Shown: positions 10,474-21,880, counted from the first letter of the stretch. The stretch is 64,000 nt of DNA from Phaeosaccion multiseriatum (GCA_965112735.1 OZ218950.1:5456001-5520000); one strand, 5' to 3'. Made by a program: numbers and translations. Notes: generated from the sequence alone by a model not told the origin.

Positions 10474-13003
10474 TGGCCTCAACATGCGCCTCGTGTTGCC
10501 AGAACAGGGCCAGATTGGGCGTGTGGGGCCTGCCGAGGCCCCACTTGCCGCATGCTTGGCCATCACACGCCTCACTGTGCACAACCCGTGCTCGGCGACG
10601 GTCTGCCGTGCCCAGCTTACCCCTCATTCGGGCTGCTGGTGGCCTCAAATGCGCCTCGTGTTGCCAGAACAGGGCCAGATTGGGCGTGTGAGGCCTGACG
10701 AGGCCCCACTTGCCGCATGCTTGGCCATCACACGCGTCACTGTGCACAACCCGTGCTCGGCGACGGTCTGCCGTGCCCAGCTTACTCCTCATTCGGGCTG
10801 CTGGTGGCCTCAACATGCGCCTCGTGTTGCCAGAACAGGGCCAGATTGGGCGTGTGAGGCCTGCGGAGGCGATATCTGCCGCATGCTTGGCCATCACACG
10901 CGTCATTGTACACAACCCGTGCTCGGCGACAGTCTGCCGTGCCCAGCTTACCCCTCATTCGGGCTGCTGGTGGCCTCAAATGCGCCTCGTGTTGCCAGAA
11001 CAGGGCCAGATTGGGCGTGTGAGGCCTGCGGAGGCCCCACTTGCCGCATGCTTGGCCATCACACGCGTCACTGTGCACAACCTGTTCTCGGCGACGGTCT
11101 GCCGTGCCCAGTTTACCCCTCATTCGGGCTGCTGGTGGCCTCAAATGCGCCTCGTGTTGCCAGAACAGGGCCAGATTGGGCGTGTGAGGCCTGCGGAGGC
11201 GATATCTGCCGCATGCTTGGCCATCACACGCGTCACTGTTCACAACCCGTGCTCGGCGACGGTCTGCCGTGCCCAGCTTACCCCTCATTCGGGCTGCTGG
11301 TGGCCTCAAATGCGCCTCGTGTTGCCAGAACAGGGCCAGATTGGGCGTGTGGGGCCTGCCGAGGCCCCATTTGCCGCATGCTTGGCCATCACACGCGTCA
11401 TTGTACACAACCCGTGCTCGGTGACAGTCTGCCGTGCCCAGCTTACCCCTCATTCGGGCTGCTGGTGGCCTCAACATGCGCCTCGTGTTGCCAGAACAGG
11501 GCCAGATTGGGCGTGTGAGGCCTGCGGAGGCGATATCTGCCGCATGCTTGGCCATCACACGCGTCACTGTGCACAACCCGTGCTCGGCGACGGTCTGCCG
11601 TGCCCAGCTTACTCCTCATTCGGGCTGCTGGTGGCCTCAACATGCGCCTCGTGTTGCCAGAACAGGGCCAGATTGGGCGTGTGAGGCCTGCGGAGGCGAT
11701 ATCTGCCGCATGCTTGGCCATCACACGCGTCACTGTGCACAACCCGTGCTCGGCGACGGTCTGCCGTGCCCAGCTTACCCCTCATTCGGGCTGCTGGTGG
11801 CCTCAACATGCGCCTCGTGTTGCCAGAACAGGGCCAGATTGGGCGTGTGAGGCCTGCGGAGGCGATATCTGCCGCATGCTTGGCCATCACACGCGTCACT
11901 GTGCACAACCCGTGCTCGGCGACGGTCTGCCGTGCCCAGCTTACTCCTCATTCGGGCTGCTGGTGGCCTCAAAAGCGCCTCGTGATGCCAGAACAGGGCC
12001 AGATTGGGCGTGTGGGGCCTGCCGAGGCCCTACTTGCCGCATGCTTGGCCATCACACGCCTCACTGTGCACAACCCGTGCTCGGCGACGGTCTGCCGTGC
12101 CCAGCTTACCCCTCACTCGGGCTGCTGGTGGCCTCAAATGCGCCTCGTGTTGCCAGAACAGGGCCAGATTGGGCGTGTGAGGCCTGCGGAGGCGATATCT
12201 GCCGCATGCTTGGCCATCACACGCGTCACTGTGCACAACCCGTGCTCGGCGACGGTCTGCCGTGCCCAGCTTACTCCTCATTCGGGCTGCTGGTGGCCTC
12301 AAATGCGCCTCGTGTTGCCAGAACAGGGCCAGATTGGGCGTGTGAGGCCTGACGAGGCCCCACTTGCCGCATGCTTGGCCATCACACGCGTCACTGTGCA
12401 CAACCCGTGCTCGGCGACGGTCTGCCGTGCCCAGCTTACTCCTCATTCGGGCTGCTGGTGGCCTCAACATGCGCCTCGTGTTGCCAGAACAGGGCCAGAT
12501 TGGGCGTGTGAGGCCTGACGAGGCCCCACTTGCCGCATGCTTGGCCATCACACGCGTCATTGTGCACAACCCGTGCTTGGCGACGGTCTGCCGTGCCCAG
12601 CTTACCCCTCATTCGGGCTGCTGGTGGCCTCAAATGCGCCTCGTGTTGCCAGAACAGGGCCAGATTGGGCGTGTGAAGCCTGCGGAGGCGATCTCTGCCG
12701 CATGCTTGGCCATCACACGCGTCACTGTGCACAACCCGTGCTCGGCGACGGTCTGCCGTGCCCAGCTTACTCCTCATTCGGGCTGCTGGTGGCCTCAAAT
12801 GCGCCTCGTGTTGCCAGAACAGGGCCAGATTGGGCGTGTGAGGCCTGCGGAGGCGATATCTGCCGCATGCTTGGCCATCACACGCGTCACTGTGCACAAC
12901 CCGTGCTCGGCGACGGTCTGCCGTGCCCAGCTTACTCCTCATTCGGGCTGCTGGTGGCCTCAAATGCGCCTCGTGTTGCCAGAACAGAGCCAGATTGGGC
13001 GTG
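10474..13003. repeat. satellite array, arm 2
   Basis: About 15 monomers of the same 165/166-bp family. The first monomers repeat the subtype order seen from 4,257 onward in arm 1 (offset about 6,222 bp), so arms 1 and 2 share higher-order blocks. The arm begins at 'tggcctcaaca', repeating the 32 bases that end arm 1 (7,066-7,097), and ends at 'ttgggcgtg', where the next element is inserted. Confidence 0.97.
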
Positions 13004-13796
13004 CGCTGCTTCAGCAGCGGAGCCACGGAAGTTCTGTTCTCGCAGAGTGGAGTCGACGGAGAAACAGGGTATTGAGAGCCGAGGGGTAGGGTGTGGAGCG
13101 TGGGCGCGTGTGTGGACCCCGAGGAGGGTTTAGGATAGAAATATATATGGCAGCAGATGGAAAAGCAGTGTTCTCTGCTGCTCGAGCTCAGAAGAGGAGG
13201 AGCCCTGCTGCACTCGCCACCCTACCGTGATTGAAGGAGATCGAGAGCAGGTACGCGGGGGTGTGGGCAAGCAGGGAGGAGAGTAGGGACGGTGGTGTAG
13301 GAAAGCAAGGATCGCAGTAGGGCCCGACTGCTTCTCTTGTGAGGGTGAAGATGCTGTGTGCTTACTTGTGTCATGCTACCAGTTGCAAACACAAGATGTG
13401 CCCCCAATGCTAACAGTTGCAAGGGCTTGCGCTACGCACACGCATCTAGTAGAAGTTAGAGACCCTTAGCCTGGTGTAGTATGGAGCTCTCACCGGGCAA
13501 AAGGTTTTTTCTTTCTCCACCCACCCACCCATCTAGATTAGTTTAGTACAGAAGTTAGATACTCAGTAGTTAAGGGGGGGATGAGCGGTTCCTCTGAACC
13601 GCTGCCCCCAAAGGCCCGTGCTCGCCCCCGTCAGGGGAGCGACACCCCAGGGACACTGTGTGCCTCGAGGTGAGTCCTTCTTAGGACTGCACTCTTAATG
13701 AAAAGTTTATCCCCCAGCATTGGCGACGACTGAATGTGGAGGAGCGAGGCCTCTCAATGGGTACCCAGTTTTGATGGAGCGCAACGACTGCGAGAA
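13004..13796 (+). mobile_element. 793-bp non-autonomous element, full length, inserted without target duplication
   Basis: It runs from 'cgctgcttcagcagcgg' to 'actgcgagaa'. The left flank ends 'ttgggcgtg' and the right flank starts 'tgaggcctgacg'. Joined, these give the uninterrupted satellite sequence found in many other monomers, so insertion was exact and left no target-site duplication, as expected for tyrosine-recombinase integration. It shares its first 16 bp and last 220 bp or so with the coding element at 7,098-9,747 and has no substantial ORF. It is therefore read as a deletion derivative mobilised in trans. Confidence 0.85.
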
Positions 13797-16600
13797 TGAG
13801 GCCTGACGAGGCCCCACTTGCCGCATGCTTGGCCATCACACGCGTCACTGTGCACAACCCGTGCTCGGCGACGGTCTGCCGTGCCCAGCTTACCCCTCAT
13901 TCGGGCTGCTGGTGGCCTCAACATGCGCCTCGTGTTGCCAGAACAGGGCCAGATTGGGCGTGTGAGGCCTGCGGAGGCGATATCTGCCGCATGCTTGGCC
14001 ATCACACGCGTCACTGTGCACAACCCGTGCTCGGCGACAGTCTGCCGTGCCCAGCTTACCCCTCATTCGGGCTGCTGGTGGCCTCAAATGCGCCTCGTGT
14101 TGCCAGAACAGGGCCAGATTGGGCGTGTGAAGCCTGCGGAGGCGATCTCTGCCGCATGCTTGGCCATCACACGCGTCACTGTGCACAACCCGTGCTCGGC
14201 GACGGTCTGCCGTGCCCAGCTTACTCCTCATTCGGGCTGCTGGTGGCCTCAACATGCGCCTCGTGTTGCCAGAACAGGGCCAGATTGGGCATGTAAGGCC
14301 TGCGGAGGCGATATCTGCCGCACGCTTGGCCATCACACGCGTCACTGTGCACAACCCGTGCTCGGCGACGGTCTGCCGTGCCTAGCTTACCCCTCATTCG
14401 GGCTGCTGGTGGCCTCAAAAAAAAAATGCGCCTCGTGTTGCCAGAACAGGGCCAGATTGGGCGTGTGAGGCCTGCGGAGGCCCCACTTGCCGCATGCTTG
14501 GCCATCACACGCGTCAATGTTCACAACCCGTGCTCGGCGACGGTCTGCCGTGCCCAGCTTACTCCTCATTCGGGCTGCTGGTGGCCTCAACATGCGCCTC
14601 GTGTTGCCAGAACAGGGCCAGATTGGGCGTGTGAGGCCTGACGAGGCCCCACTTGCCGCATGCTTGGCCATCACACGCGTCATTGTGCACAACCCGTGCT
14701 CGGCGACGGTCTGCCGTGCCCAGCTTACCCCTCATTCGGGCTGCTGGTGGCCTCAAATGCGCCTCGTGTTGCCAGAACAGGGCCAGATTGGGCGTGTGAA
14801 GCCTGCGGAGGCGATCTCTGCCGCATGCTTGGCCATCACACGCGTCACTGTGCACAACCCGTGCTCGGCGACGGTCTGCCGTGCCCAGCTTACTCCTCAT
14901 TCGGGCTGCTGGTGGCCTCAAATGCGCCTCGTGTTGCCAGAACAGGGCCAGATTGGGCGTGTGAGGCCTGCGGAGGCGATATCTGCCGCATGCTTGGCCA
15001 TCACACGCGTCACTGTGCACAACCCGTGCTCGGCGACGGTCTGCCGTGCCCAGCTTACCCCTCATTCGGGCTGCTGGTGGCCTCAAATGCGCCTCGTGTT
15101 GCCAGAACAGGGCCAAATTGGGCGTGTGAGGCCTGCGGAGGCGATATCTGCCGCTTGCTTGGCCATCACACGCGTCACTGTGCACAACCCGTGCTCGGCG
15201 ACGGTCTGCCGTGCCCAGCTTACCCCTCATTCGGGCTGCTGGGTGGCCTCAAATGCGCCTCGTGTTGCCAGAACAGGGCCAGATTGGGCGTGTGAGGCCT
15301 GCGGAGGCGATATCTGCCGCATGCTTGGCCATCACACGCGTCACTGTGCACAACCCGTGCTCGGCGACGGTCTGCCGTGCCCAGCTTACTCCTCATTCGG
15401 GCTGCTGGTGGCCTCAACATGCGCCTCGTGTTGCCAGAACAGGGCCAGATTGGGCATGTGAGGCCTGCGGAGGCGATATCTGCCGCACGCTTGGCCATCA
15501 CACGCGTCACTGTTCACAACCCGTGCTCGGCGACGGTCTGCCGTGCCCAGCTTACCCCTCATTCGGGCTGCTGGTGGCCTCAAATGCGCCTCGTGTTGCC
15601 AGAACAGGGCCAGATTGGGCATGTGAGGCCTGCGGAGGCGATATCTGCCGCACGCTTGGCCATCACACGCGTCACTGTTCACAACCCGTGCTCGGCGACG
15701 GTCTGCCGTGCCCAGCTTACCCCTCATTCGGGCTGCTGGTGGCCTCAAATGCGCCTCGTGTTGCCAGAACAGGGCCAGATTGGGCATGTGAGGCCTGCGG
15801 AGGCGATATCTGCCGCATGCTTGGCCATCACACGCGTCATTGTACACAACCCGTGCTCGGCGACAGTCTGCCGTGCCCAGCTTACCCCTCATTCGGGCTG
15901 CTTGTGGCCTCAAATGCGCCTCGTGTTGCCAGAACAGGGCCAGATTGGGCGTGTGAGGCCTGACGAGGCCCCACTTGCCGCATGCTTGGCCATCACACGC
16001 GTCACTGTGCACAACCCGTGCTCGGCGACGGTCTGCCGTGCCCAGCTTACTCCTCATTCGGGCTGCTGGTGGCCTCAACATGCGCCTCGTGTTGCCAGAA
16101 CAGGGCCAGATTGGGCATGTGAGGCCTGCGGAGGCGATATCTGCCGCACGCTTGGCCATCACACGCGTCACTGTGCACAACCCGTGCTCGGCGACGGTCT
16201 GCCGTGCCTAGCTTACCCCTCATTCGGGCTGCTGGTGGCCTCAAATGCGCCTCGTGTTGCCAGAACAGGGCCAGATTGGGCGTGTGAGGCCTGCGGAGGC
16301 GATATCTGCCGCATGCTTGGCCATCACACGCGTCACTGTTCACAACCCGTGCTCGGCGACGGTCTGCCGTGCCCAGCTTACCCCGCATTCGATCGGGCTG
16401 CTGGTGGCCTCAAATGCGCCTCGTGTTGCCAGAACAGGGCCAGATTGGGCGTGTGAGGCCTGCGGAGGCCGTATCTGCCGCGTGCTTGGCAATCACCTGC
16501 GTCAGCCCGGGCCACGGCCTGCATCTTATTTTGCTCGCCGTGGGCCCGCCGTGCCCCGCCAATCCCTCATTCGGGCTGCTCGTGGCCTCAAAAGCCGACC
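13797..16600. repeat. satellite array, arm 3, decaying toward its right edge
   Basis: About 17 monomers. Most match arms 1 and 2 closely. A run of A residues is inserted in one monomer at about 14,417-14,426. A subgroup with 'gggcatgtgaggcc' and 'ccgcacgcttgg' appears at 15,450-16,160. From about 16,380 the monomers diverge (extra 'gatc', then a strongly altered last unit to about 16,600), the usual look of an array edge. Confidence 0.95.
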
Positions 16601-16722
16601 GAGGGGGTGAGATGGAGCGTGGGCGCGTGTGTGGGCCCCCTCGATGCATTATGTTACTTGGTCTTACTGGAACACTTGCTCTGCGGCGCGAGCTCATGCA
16701 AGAAACTGAAAGTGTGAATGTG

Positions 16723-16765
16723 ATTGTGTGTGTGTGTGTGTGTGTGGCGGGTGTGTGTGTGTGTG
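16723..16765. repeat. (TG)n microsatellite
   Basis: Two runs of TG dinucleotides separated by 'gcggg', just beyond the last satellite monomer. Confidence 0.85.
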
Positions 16766-16769
16766 TGAA

Positions 16770-17240
16770 GCCACAGAATTAAAAGTGTATTCCCCAACAT
16801 TGGCGACGACTGGATGAGGAGGAGCGAGGCCTCTCAATGGGTACCCAGTTTTGATTGAGCGCAACGACCGCGAGAATGCGCACTACCCTACCGCTTCACT
16901 GAAGGAGATTGAGGGCATGCAGATACGGGGGGGTATACGAGCACAGGGATCGAGGAGAGTAGAGACTGATGGTGCATGTAGGGAAGCAAGGTTGACTGTT
17001 TATTTCGCTGCTTCAGCCCGAATGAGGGGTTGGCGGGGCAAAATACTTACTTGTGTCATGCTAACGGTTGCAAACACAAGAGGTGCCCCCAATGCTAACT
17101 GTCGCAAGGGCTTGCGCCACGCACATGCATCTAAGTAGAGGTTTGAGACCCTTGGCCTGGCGTAGGTTGCGCTCTCGTCAGGTGGCCTGGCGTAGATCGT
17201 GCTCTCATCAGGCCCAAGGTTTTTTCAGTATTGGGCCTTT
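16770..17240 (+). mobile_element. diverged relic of the non-autonomous element
   Basis: It carries 'attggcgacgactgg', 'gaggaggagcgaggcctctc', 'gggtacccagttttgat' and 'gagcgcaacgaccgcgagaa', matching 9,666-9,747 and 13,716-13,796. These are followed by sequence resembling the body of the element ('ccctaccg...tgaaggagat', 'cttacttgtgtcatgcta', 'gttgcaaacacaag', 'gcaagggcttgcgc', 'gacccttggcctggcgtag'). Substitutions and gaps are common, so it is older than the copies inside the array. Confidence 0.75.
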
Positions 17241-17365
17241 GAGGCCTGCCGAGGCACACCATTTGGCTCGTGTATGTCCATCACTTCCGTCGGTCAGGCC
17301 CGTTGTGCGCAACCCGTGCTCGGCGCGGGCCTGCCTGCTGCACCGCAAACGCCTCATACCCTTGC
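17232..17365. repeat. isolated diverged satellite monomer
   Basis: Order and spacing of 'ttgggcctttgaggcctgcc', 'tgtccatcac', 'tgcgcaacccgtgctcggcg' and 'cctgcctgctgcac' follow the satellite monomer, with many changes. It lies directly after the element relic, as the main array does with the intact copies. Confidence 0.7.
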
Positions 17366-19440
17366 TTTCCTCCCAGACCAGTATATCTACTCTCCTCGTC
17401 CCAGCAGTGTAGAATGCACCGCGCCTCCTCTCGCAACCTCCATCGGCCCAGCGCTTGCGATACACAGGCGGGCTGCTCCTCCGCGCAACTCTCCGTGCAT
17501 GGCTGCGCTGCTGAAGCAGCGAGACCCCGAGGGAGTGAAGGTGGTGTGTGGTGGGTGTGTGGGCGAGGGCGGGATGTGGGGGTGTGAGTGGGTGTGTGTG
17601 TTTGTGAAGCGAGCGCCACGACAGCGATCGAGAAGTGTGTGTGTACATACGTCGATCAGTGAGAATAATGTGGTATGTGGCTCCCCTGCTGAATACGCGC
17701 TGTTGACCAGTATAGGCTCTACTTTCTTGCAGTCCTTGTGCTCCATCCAACCTGGGAACCCATCGAGAGGCCTCGCCCGCTCTTACATTCAGTCGTCGCC
17801 AATGCTGGGGAAACCTTCAGAATGCTTACATGCAAGAGCGCAGCTCCCGCTGTAAGGGGCTCGCTCACCAAGGAAAATACACAGAGTCTCCAGGGTGTCG
17901 CCCCCCTTGCGGGGAACGAGCACGCGGGTCTTTGCATGGGCGGGCGCAAGCGGTCCAGCGGTGCTTGAGGGGCGGACTGGACGCGGTCCGTTCCACACAA
18001 GAGCCGCTTCACCCCCCACTCACCCAAAGCCCCCACGGCGCAGCTGTGTTCATGATTAGCCTGCGCATGCGCCCTGCTTTGTATAGAGAACCGCTTCGCC
18101 CCCCCGCCCCAATACTTCTCCTATCGACTGTGACCGCCTCTGTGCCCCGCCCAACTCGTCCAGCCAATGTCTCCCTCCCGTAGAGTGCGACGAGCACGAG
18201 AAAACTTCGTACTCGGTGCGAACACGCACCGATACCTAAGCTGGCGCTCCTCTCCAGATCTTTCTGCCTGAGGCGCGGCTTCTCTGCGCCGAGAGCAAGG
18301 CGATCCCCGCCCAAAAAAACACAGACCCGTGTGTCACCAACAAGTCCACGGAGTCCGAAAAAGTCCATCGCCCCTCCACGCTTGCTGGAGTCCCCACCGA
18401 ATTTCTCAAACCCAAAGCCTTGGAAATAAATAAATAACTACGCTCTCGCGACATAATGGCAATTTACCCCCGCCGGGGTCCGACATCCCTGCTGCTCTTG
18501 AGATACAGCCCCATAGCACGCGTAATTCGGTGTGGGGAAAATATGGACAGGTCCAGAACAACTAACTTCCGGACGAATACCTCGCGGCCGTCTGCACCAA
18601 TCGATGGCAGGCAGACCGAGAAGAGACAAGGGGAGTAACCCCTTTGTACCCCATCAAGTGGAGAAAAGGCTCGCCAAGCCCTCATCTGTCCCCCGCACCG
18701 GCACCCGGCCCGTCGGATGTCCCCACAATCTCTTCAGGTCGCCCAGTGCTCACCAACAGGTGAAACGAGGGAGAGCACGAAGTTCCGTCCTCACCAACCC
18801 GCCACCCCCCGAGAGAGGAGGTGATTGAGTAGGGACTATGTCACCCCCCCACACACACACCGTAAGATTGCATTCACACAAACCTACGTTCAGTCGCACA
18901 CACGCACCGTACTTACAAAAAAGTCACAACATGTTGAGCTGCTGTGTGGAGACGCACTTCTCCCTCTGCAGCCAGTCCAGCCTTCGTCCAGCCTTCCCGA
19001 CTCCACCTGGTACTGTGGCCACATCATTCCGCTTGCGCGTTCTCCCTCTGCTCTCGCCTCGGACCCCATGCACCGCACTACCGTCCCTCCCCCGCTGCTG
19101 CTGCTGCTACAGCTGCTGCCGCTGCCGCTACTGCTCCGCTCCTCCCCAGCCAGGTGGCGGCCTGTCCACCCCACAAGCGAGGCGAACGGCCATCAGGGCT
19201 AGCCCTGCTATCGGACGCGCTCACCGGCTACCCCCCTTCCTCACGCGTATCGTGCTGGGGGTAAAAAACCAGACTACTCCAGAGGTAGAGAAGGGAAGAG
19301 ACGAAGAGACTAGGGTAGCGGGACCCCACGACACGAACGTGGACGAAAGGGCGACGAGCGGGCTAGAGCTCTGTGACCAGCGAGAGGCATGAAAGGAAAA
19401 GCCTCGGCGTCCTTGCCTGACAGGCGCACCATTGCATGCA
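17366..19440. other. gene-poor right flank of the satellite domain
   Basis: No gene is supported. The near-palindrome 'cgctgctgaagcagcg', the reverse complement of the retroelement terminus, occurs at about 17,505-17,522. Other contents are TG-rich stretches (17,535-17,660), scattered short ORFs on both strands, a weak protein-level resemblance to the 288-662 ORF at 18,438-18,685, and CA-rich sequence at 18,845-18,905. These look like decayed repeats. Confidence 0.55.
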
Positions 19441-19467
19441 AGTCAGGTGCTAGTGGAGGGTAATTTG

Positions 19468-19784
19468 CCCCCTTCCACTTCAACACTTACACTCTCGGCG
19501 TCTACAATGAGTTTGAGTGATACGGAATTGACTGGTCGCAAGCGAAAGGAATGGGCCCCCACCCGCGGGAGGCCGCCGCAAAGGAAGGCAGATCTCCCGC
19601 AAAGACAGGCAGCGCAGGGGAAGCGGGAGGTGGCCCTGCCTTTCTTTCTTCCCGCTTCCCCTGCGCTGCCTTTCTTTGCGGGAGCTCTGCCTTCCTTTGC
19701 GGCGGCCTCCCGCGGGTGGGGGCCCATTCCTTTCGCTTGCGACCAGTCAATTCCCACTCACTCATGTGTTGAAGTGGAAGGGGG
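19468..19784. repeat. long foldback (inverted repeat) upstream of FEN1
   Basis: The inner arms 19,525-19,628 and 19,650-19,753 are near-perfect reverse complements (about 104 bp, few mismatches) around a 21-bp loop. The outer arms 'ccccttccacttcaacac' (19,469-19,486) and 'gtgttgaagtggaagggg' (19,766-19,783) are also inverted. The left side has extra sequence between inner and outer arms. It resembles a foldback/MITE-type element or a hairpin-RNA source. It ends about 100 bp before the FEN1 start codon. Confidence 0.9.
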
Positions 19785-19886
19785 TTGAGAGTTGAGAGGG
19801 GAAATAGTATACCACATCCAATAGCATCACAGATGGCGAGTAGATGCTGTTTGAAAAATCAAACCCGGTTTGCCATAAATAAAATT

Positions 19887-21880
19887 ATGGGGATTCAAGG
19901 CCTTACGAAGCTACTCTCGGACGAGTGCCCGGAGTGTATCAGGGAGATCGACCTCGAGGCGCTCACGGGACGGAAGGTGGCCATCGACGCGTCCATGGCC
20001 ATGTACCAATTCTTGGTAAGCCAAACGAGGTTTTATCATCGTCTTCTTTTTCCCTTTGTACCTCAAACTCGCTCGCCGGCTCTTGGGCGGACTTCAGATT
20101 GCGGTACGCAGCGCTGGAGATCGAGGTGGGGCTTCACAGCAGCTCACCAATGAGGCTGGGGACATCACCTCGCACATCCAAGGCATGTTCAATCGTACCA
20201 TTCGCATGCTTACGAAGGGCGTTAAGCCGGTCTACGTTTTCGACGGGAAGCCGCCTACAATGAAGGGCGGAGAGGTAAGAGGGGCGGGGCTCTAGCGGCT
20301 TTGAGAGGACCAGTTGAGTCATGCTCTTTCTGTTTCTTTACGCCCGTGTGCAGCTGGCAAAGAGGTCCGCCAAGCGAGCCAAGGCGGAGGAGGACCTAAA
20401 GAGCGCAGAGGAGGCAGGGGACGCCGAAGATGTTGACAAGTTCCAAAAGAGGCTCGTAAAAGTGTCAAAGAAACATAATGAGGACTGCAAGAAGCTCCTC
20501 GGACTCATGGGAGTGCCGGTCGTGGATGTAAGAGTATAGCACCCGGGGGCTAGATTCCTCAATTCCTCTCTGAGCTCTAACTTATGTTCCCTCGCACTCT
20601 TACGCTCCTCAATAGGCGCTATCGGAGGCGGAGGCGCAGTGTGCCGTCCTCGCCAATGCTGGAATGGTCTACGGCACTGGCACAGAGGATATGGATGCCC
20701 TGACGTTCAAGACACCCAAATTGGTGCGTCTCTCCCGTGTGCCGTATGATCTCTCGAAATGCGTTGTATATGCACAAACACGCCTTACATTTGGCTTTGC
20801 TTCTCGTGTCTTTCACCCCCGGCGTAGCTCCGCAAAATGACCTTCGCAGCAAATGCCAAGCAACCTGTGCTTGAAGTTGACTATACGAAAGTGCTGTCTG
20901 GCTTGGACATGACGCACGAGCAGTTTGTCGACCTGTGCATTCTCTGCGGGTGCGATTACACGGACAGTATCAAAGGTGAGGGGGGGATGGGGGGTCTGAA
21001 AGGCGTTGTCTTTGTGTCCAAAGTCTGTCTGATACCCTGTGTCATGTACGTGTCGTCGCCTCTTCAGGTATTGGTCCCAAGAAGGCCCTGAATCTCATTC
21101 GGCAGCACAAATCTATTGAGGAGATTCTGAAGCATCTGGACCGCTCCAAGTACTCCATTCCCTCGACCTGGCTGGTGGATGAGGCGACGAAGGCGGATAA
21201 GCCAGACGAGAATGGGGATGAAGAGAAATCAGAGGAAGTGGCAAGTGGCAAGGACGATGAAAAGGAGACCAGCAGTCCGGCTGAATCGGGAGACGTTCAG
21301 GAGACCGGAGACGGGAAAGTGGCTGACGCAAACATGCCCGACGAAGCTCTTCCCATGTACAAAGAGGCTCGAAGAATCTTCATGGATCCCGAAGTAAGCT
21401 CTCTTTCGCCGTTGCAGGCTTGTGGTCGAAAAGGACGGAGGCCCACCCGGCTCTAAACCACCTCATGACCCCCAATGCCTCTGCCCCTTTTCATACATCT
21501 AGGCGTACCCAGCAGACTCTTTCGATTTGAAGTGGAAAGACCCCGACGAAGAGGGTCTAAAAGCATTTTTGGTCGAGGAGATGCAGTTCAGTGGTGAGAG
21601 AGTAGACGCTGGAATAGCCAAGCTGAAAGCCGCACGGAAGCTGACAAGCCAGAGACGAATGGACAGGTATGTAAAGAGGACCCCTCACCAAGAGGGGAGG
21701 GGGGGGGTATCGCTTTTCTAATCTGTATTCCCCTGTGCTCGATACTCCAGCTTCTTCAAAGTCCTGCCATCAAGCGGGAGCTCATCTAAAGGAATAAAAA
21801 GAAAGGCTGACGAGAAAAAGGGTGCGGCTAAAGCTGGAGCGAAGAAGGGAAAGACGAAGAGCGGAAAGCCTCGACGCTAG
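19887..21880 (+). CDS. FEN1: flap endonuclease 1
   Basis: Structure-specific 5' nuclease that removes RNA-primed flaps during Okazaki-fragment maturation and long-patch base excision repair. Eight exons (19887-20015, 20098-20274, 20354-20527, 20616-20723, 20828-20975, 21068-21393, 21503-21666, 21751-21880) encode 451 residues. The start '[10 protein letters not shown]' is the family's conserved N-terminus, whose Gly2 is part of the active enzyme. Metal ligands are visible: [27 protein letters not shown] and [13 protein letters not shown]-terminal PIP box 'QRRMDSFFKV' for PCNA is followed by a Lys-rich tail. It is longer than the usual 380 residues mainly because of an acidic insertion of about 58 residues at about 281-338. 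It is convergent with RGP1, with 92 bp between stop codons. Confidence 0.97.

Noticed and set aside
2548-16600. CRISPR array or bacterial repeat cluster
   Set aside because: Units are 165/166 bp with no alternation of short constant repeats and unique spacers, and the surrounding genes are eukaryotic with introns.
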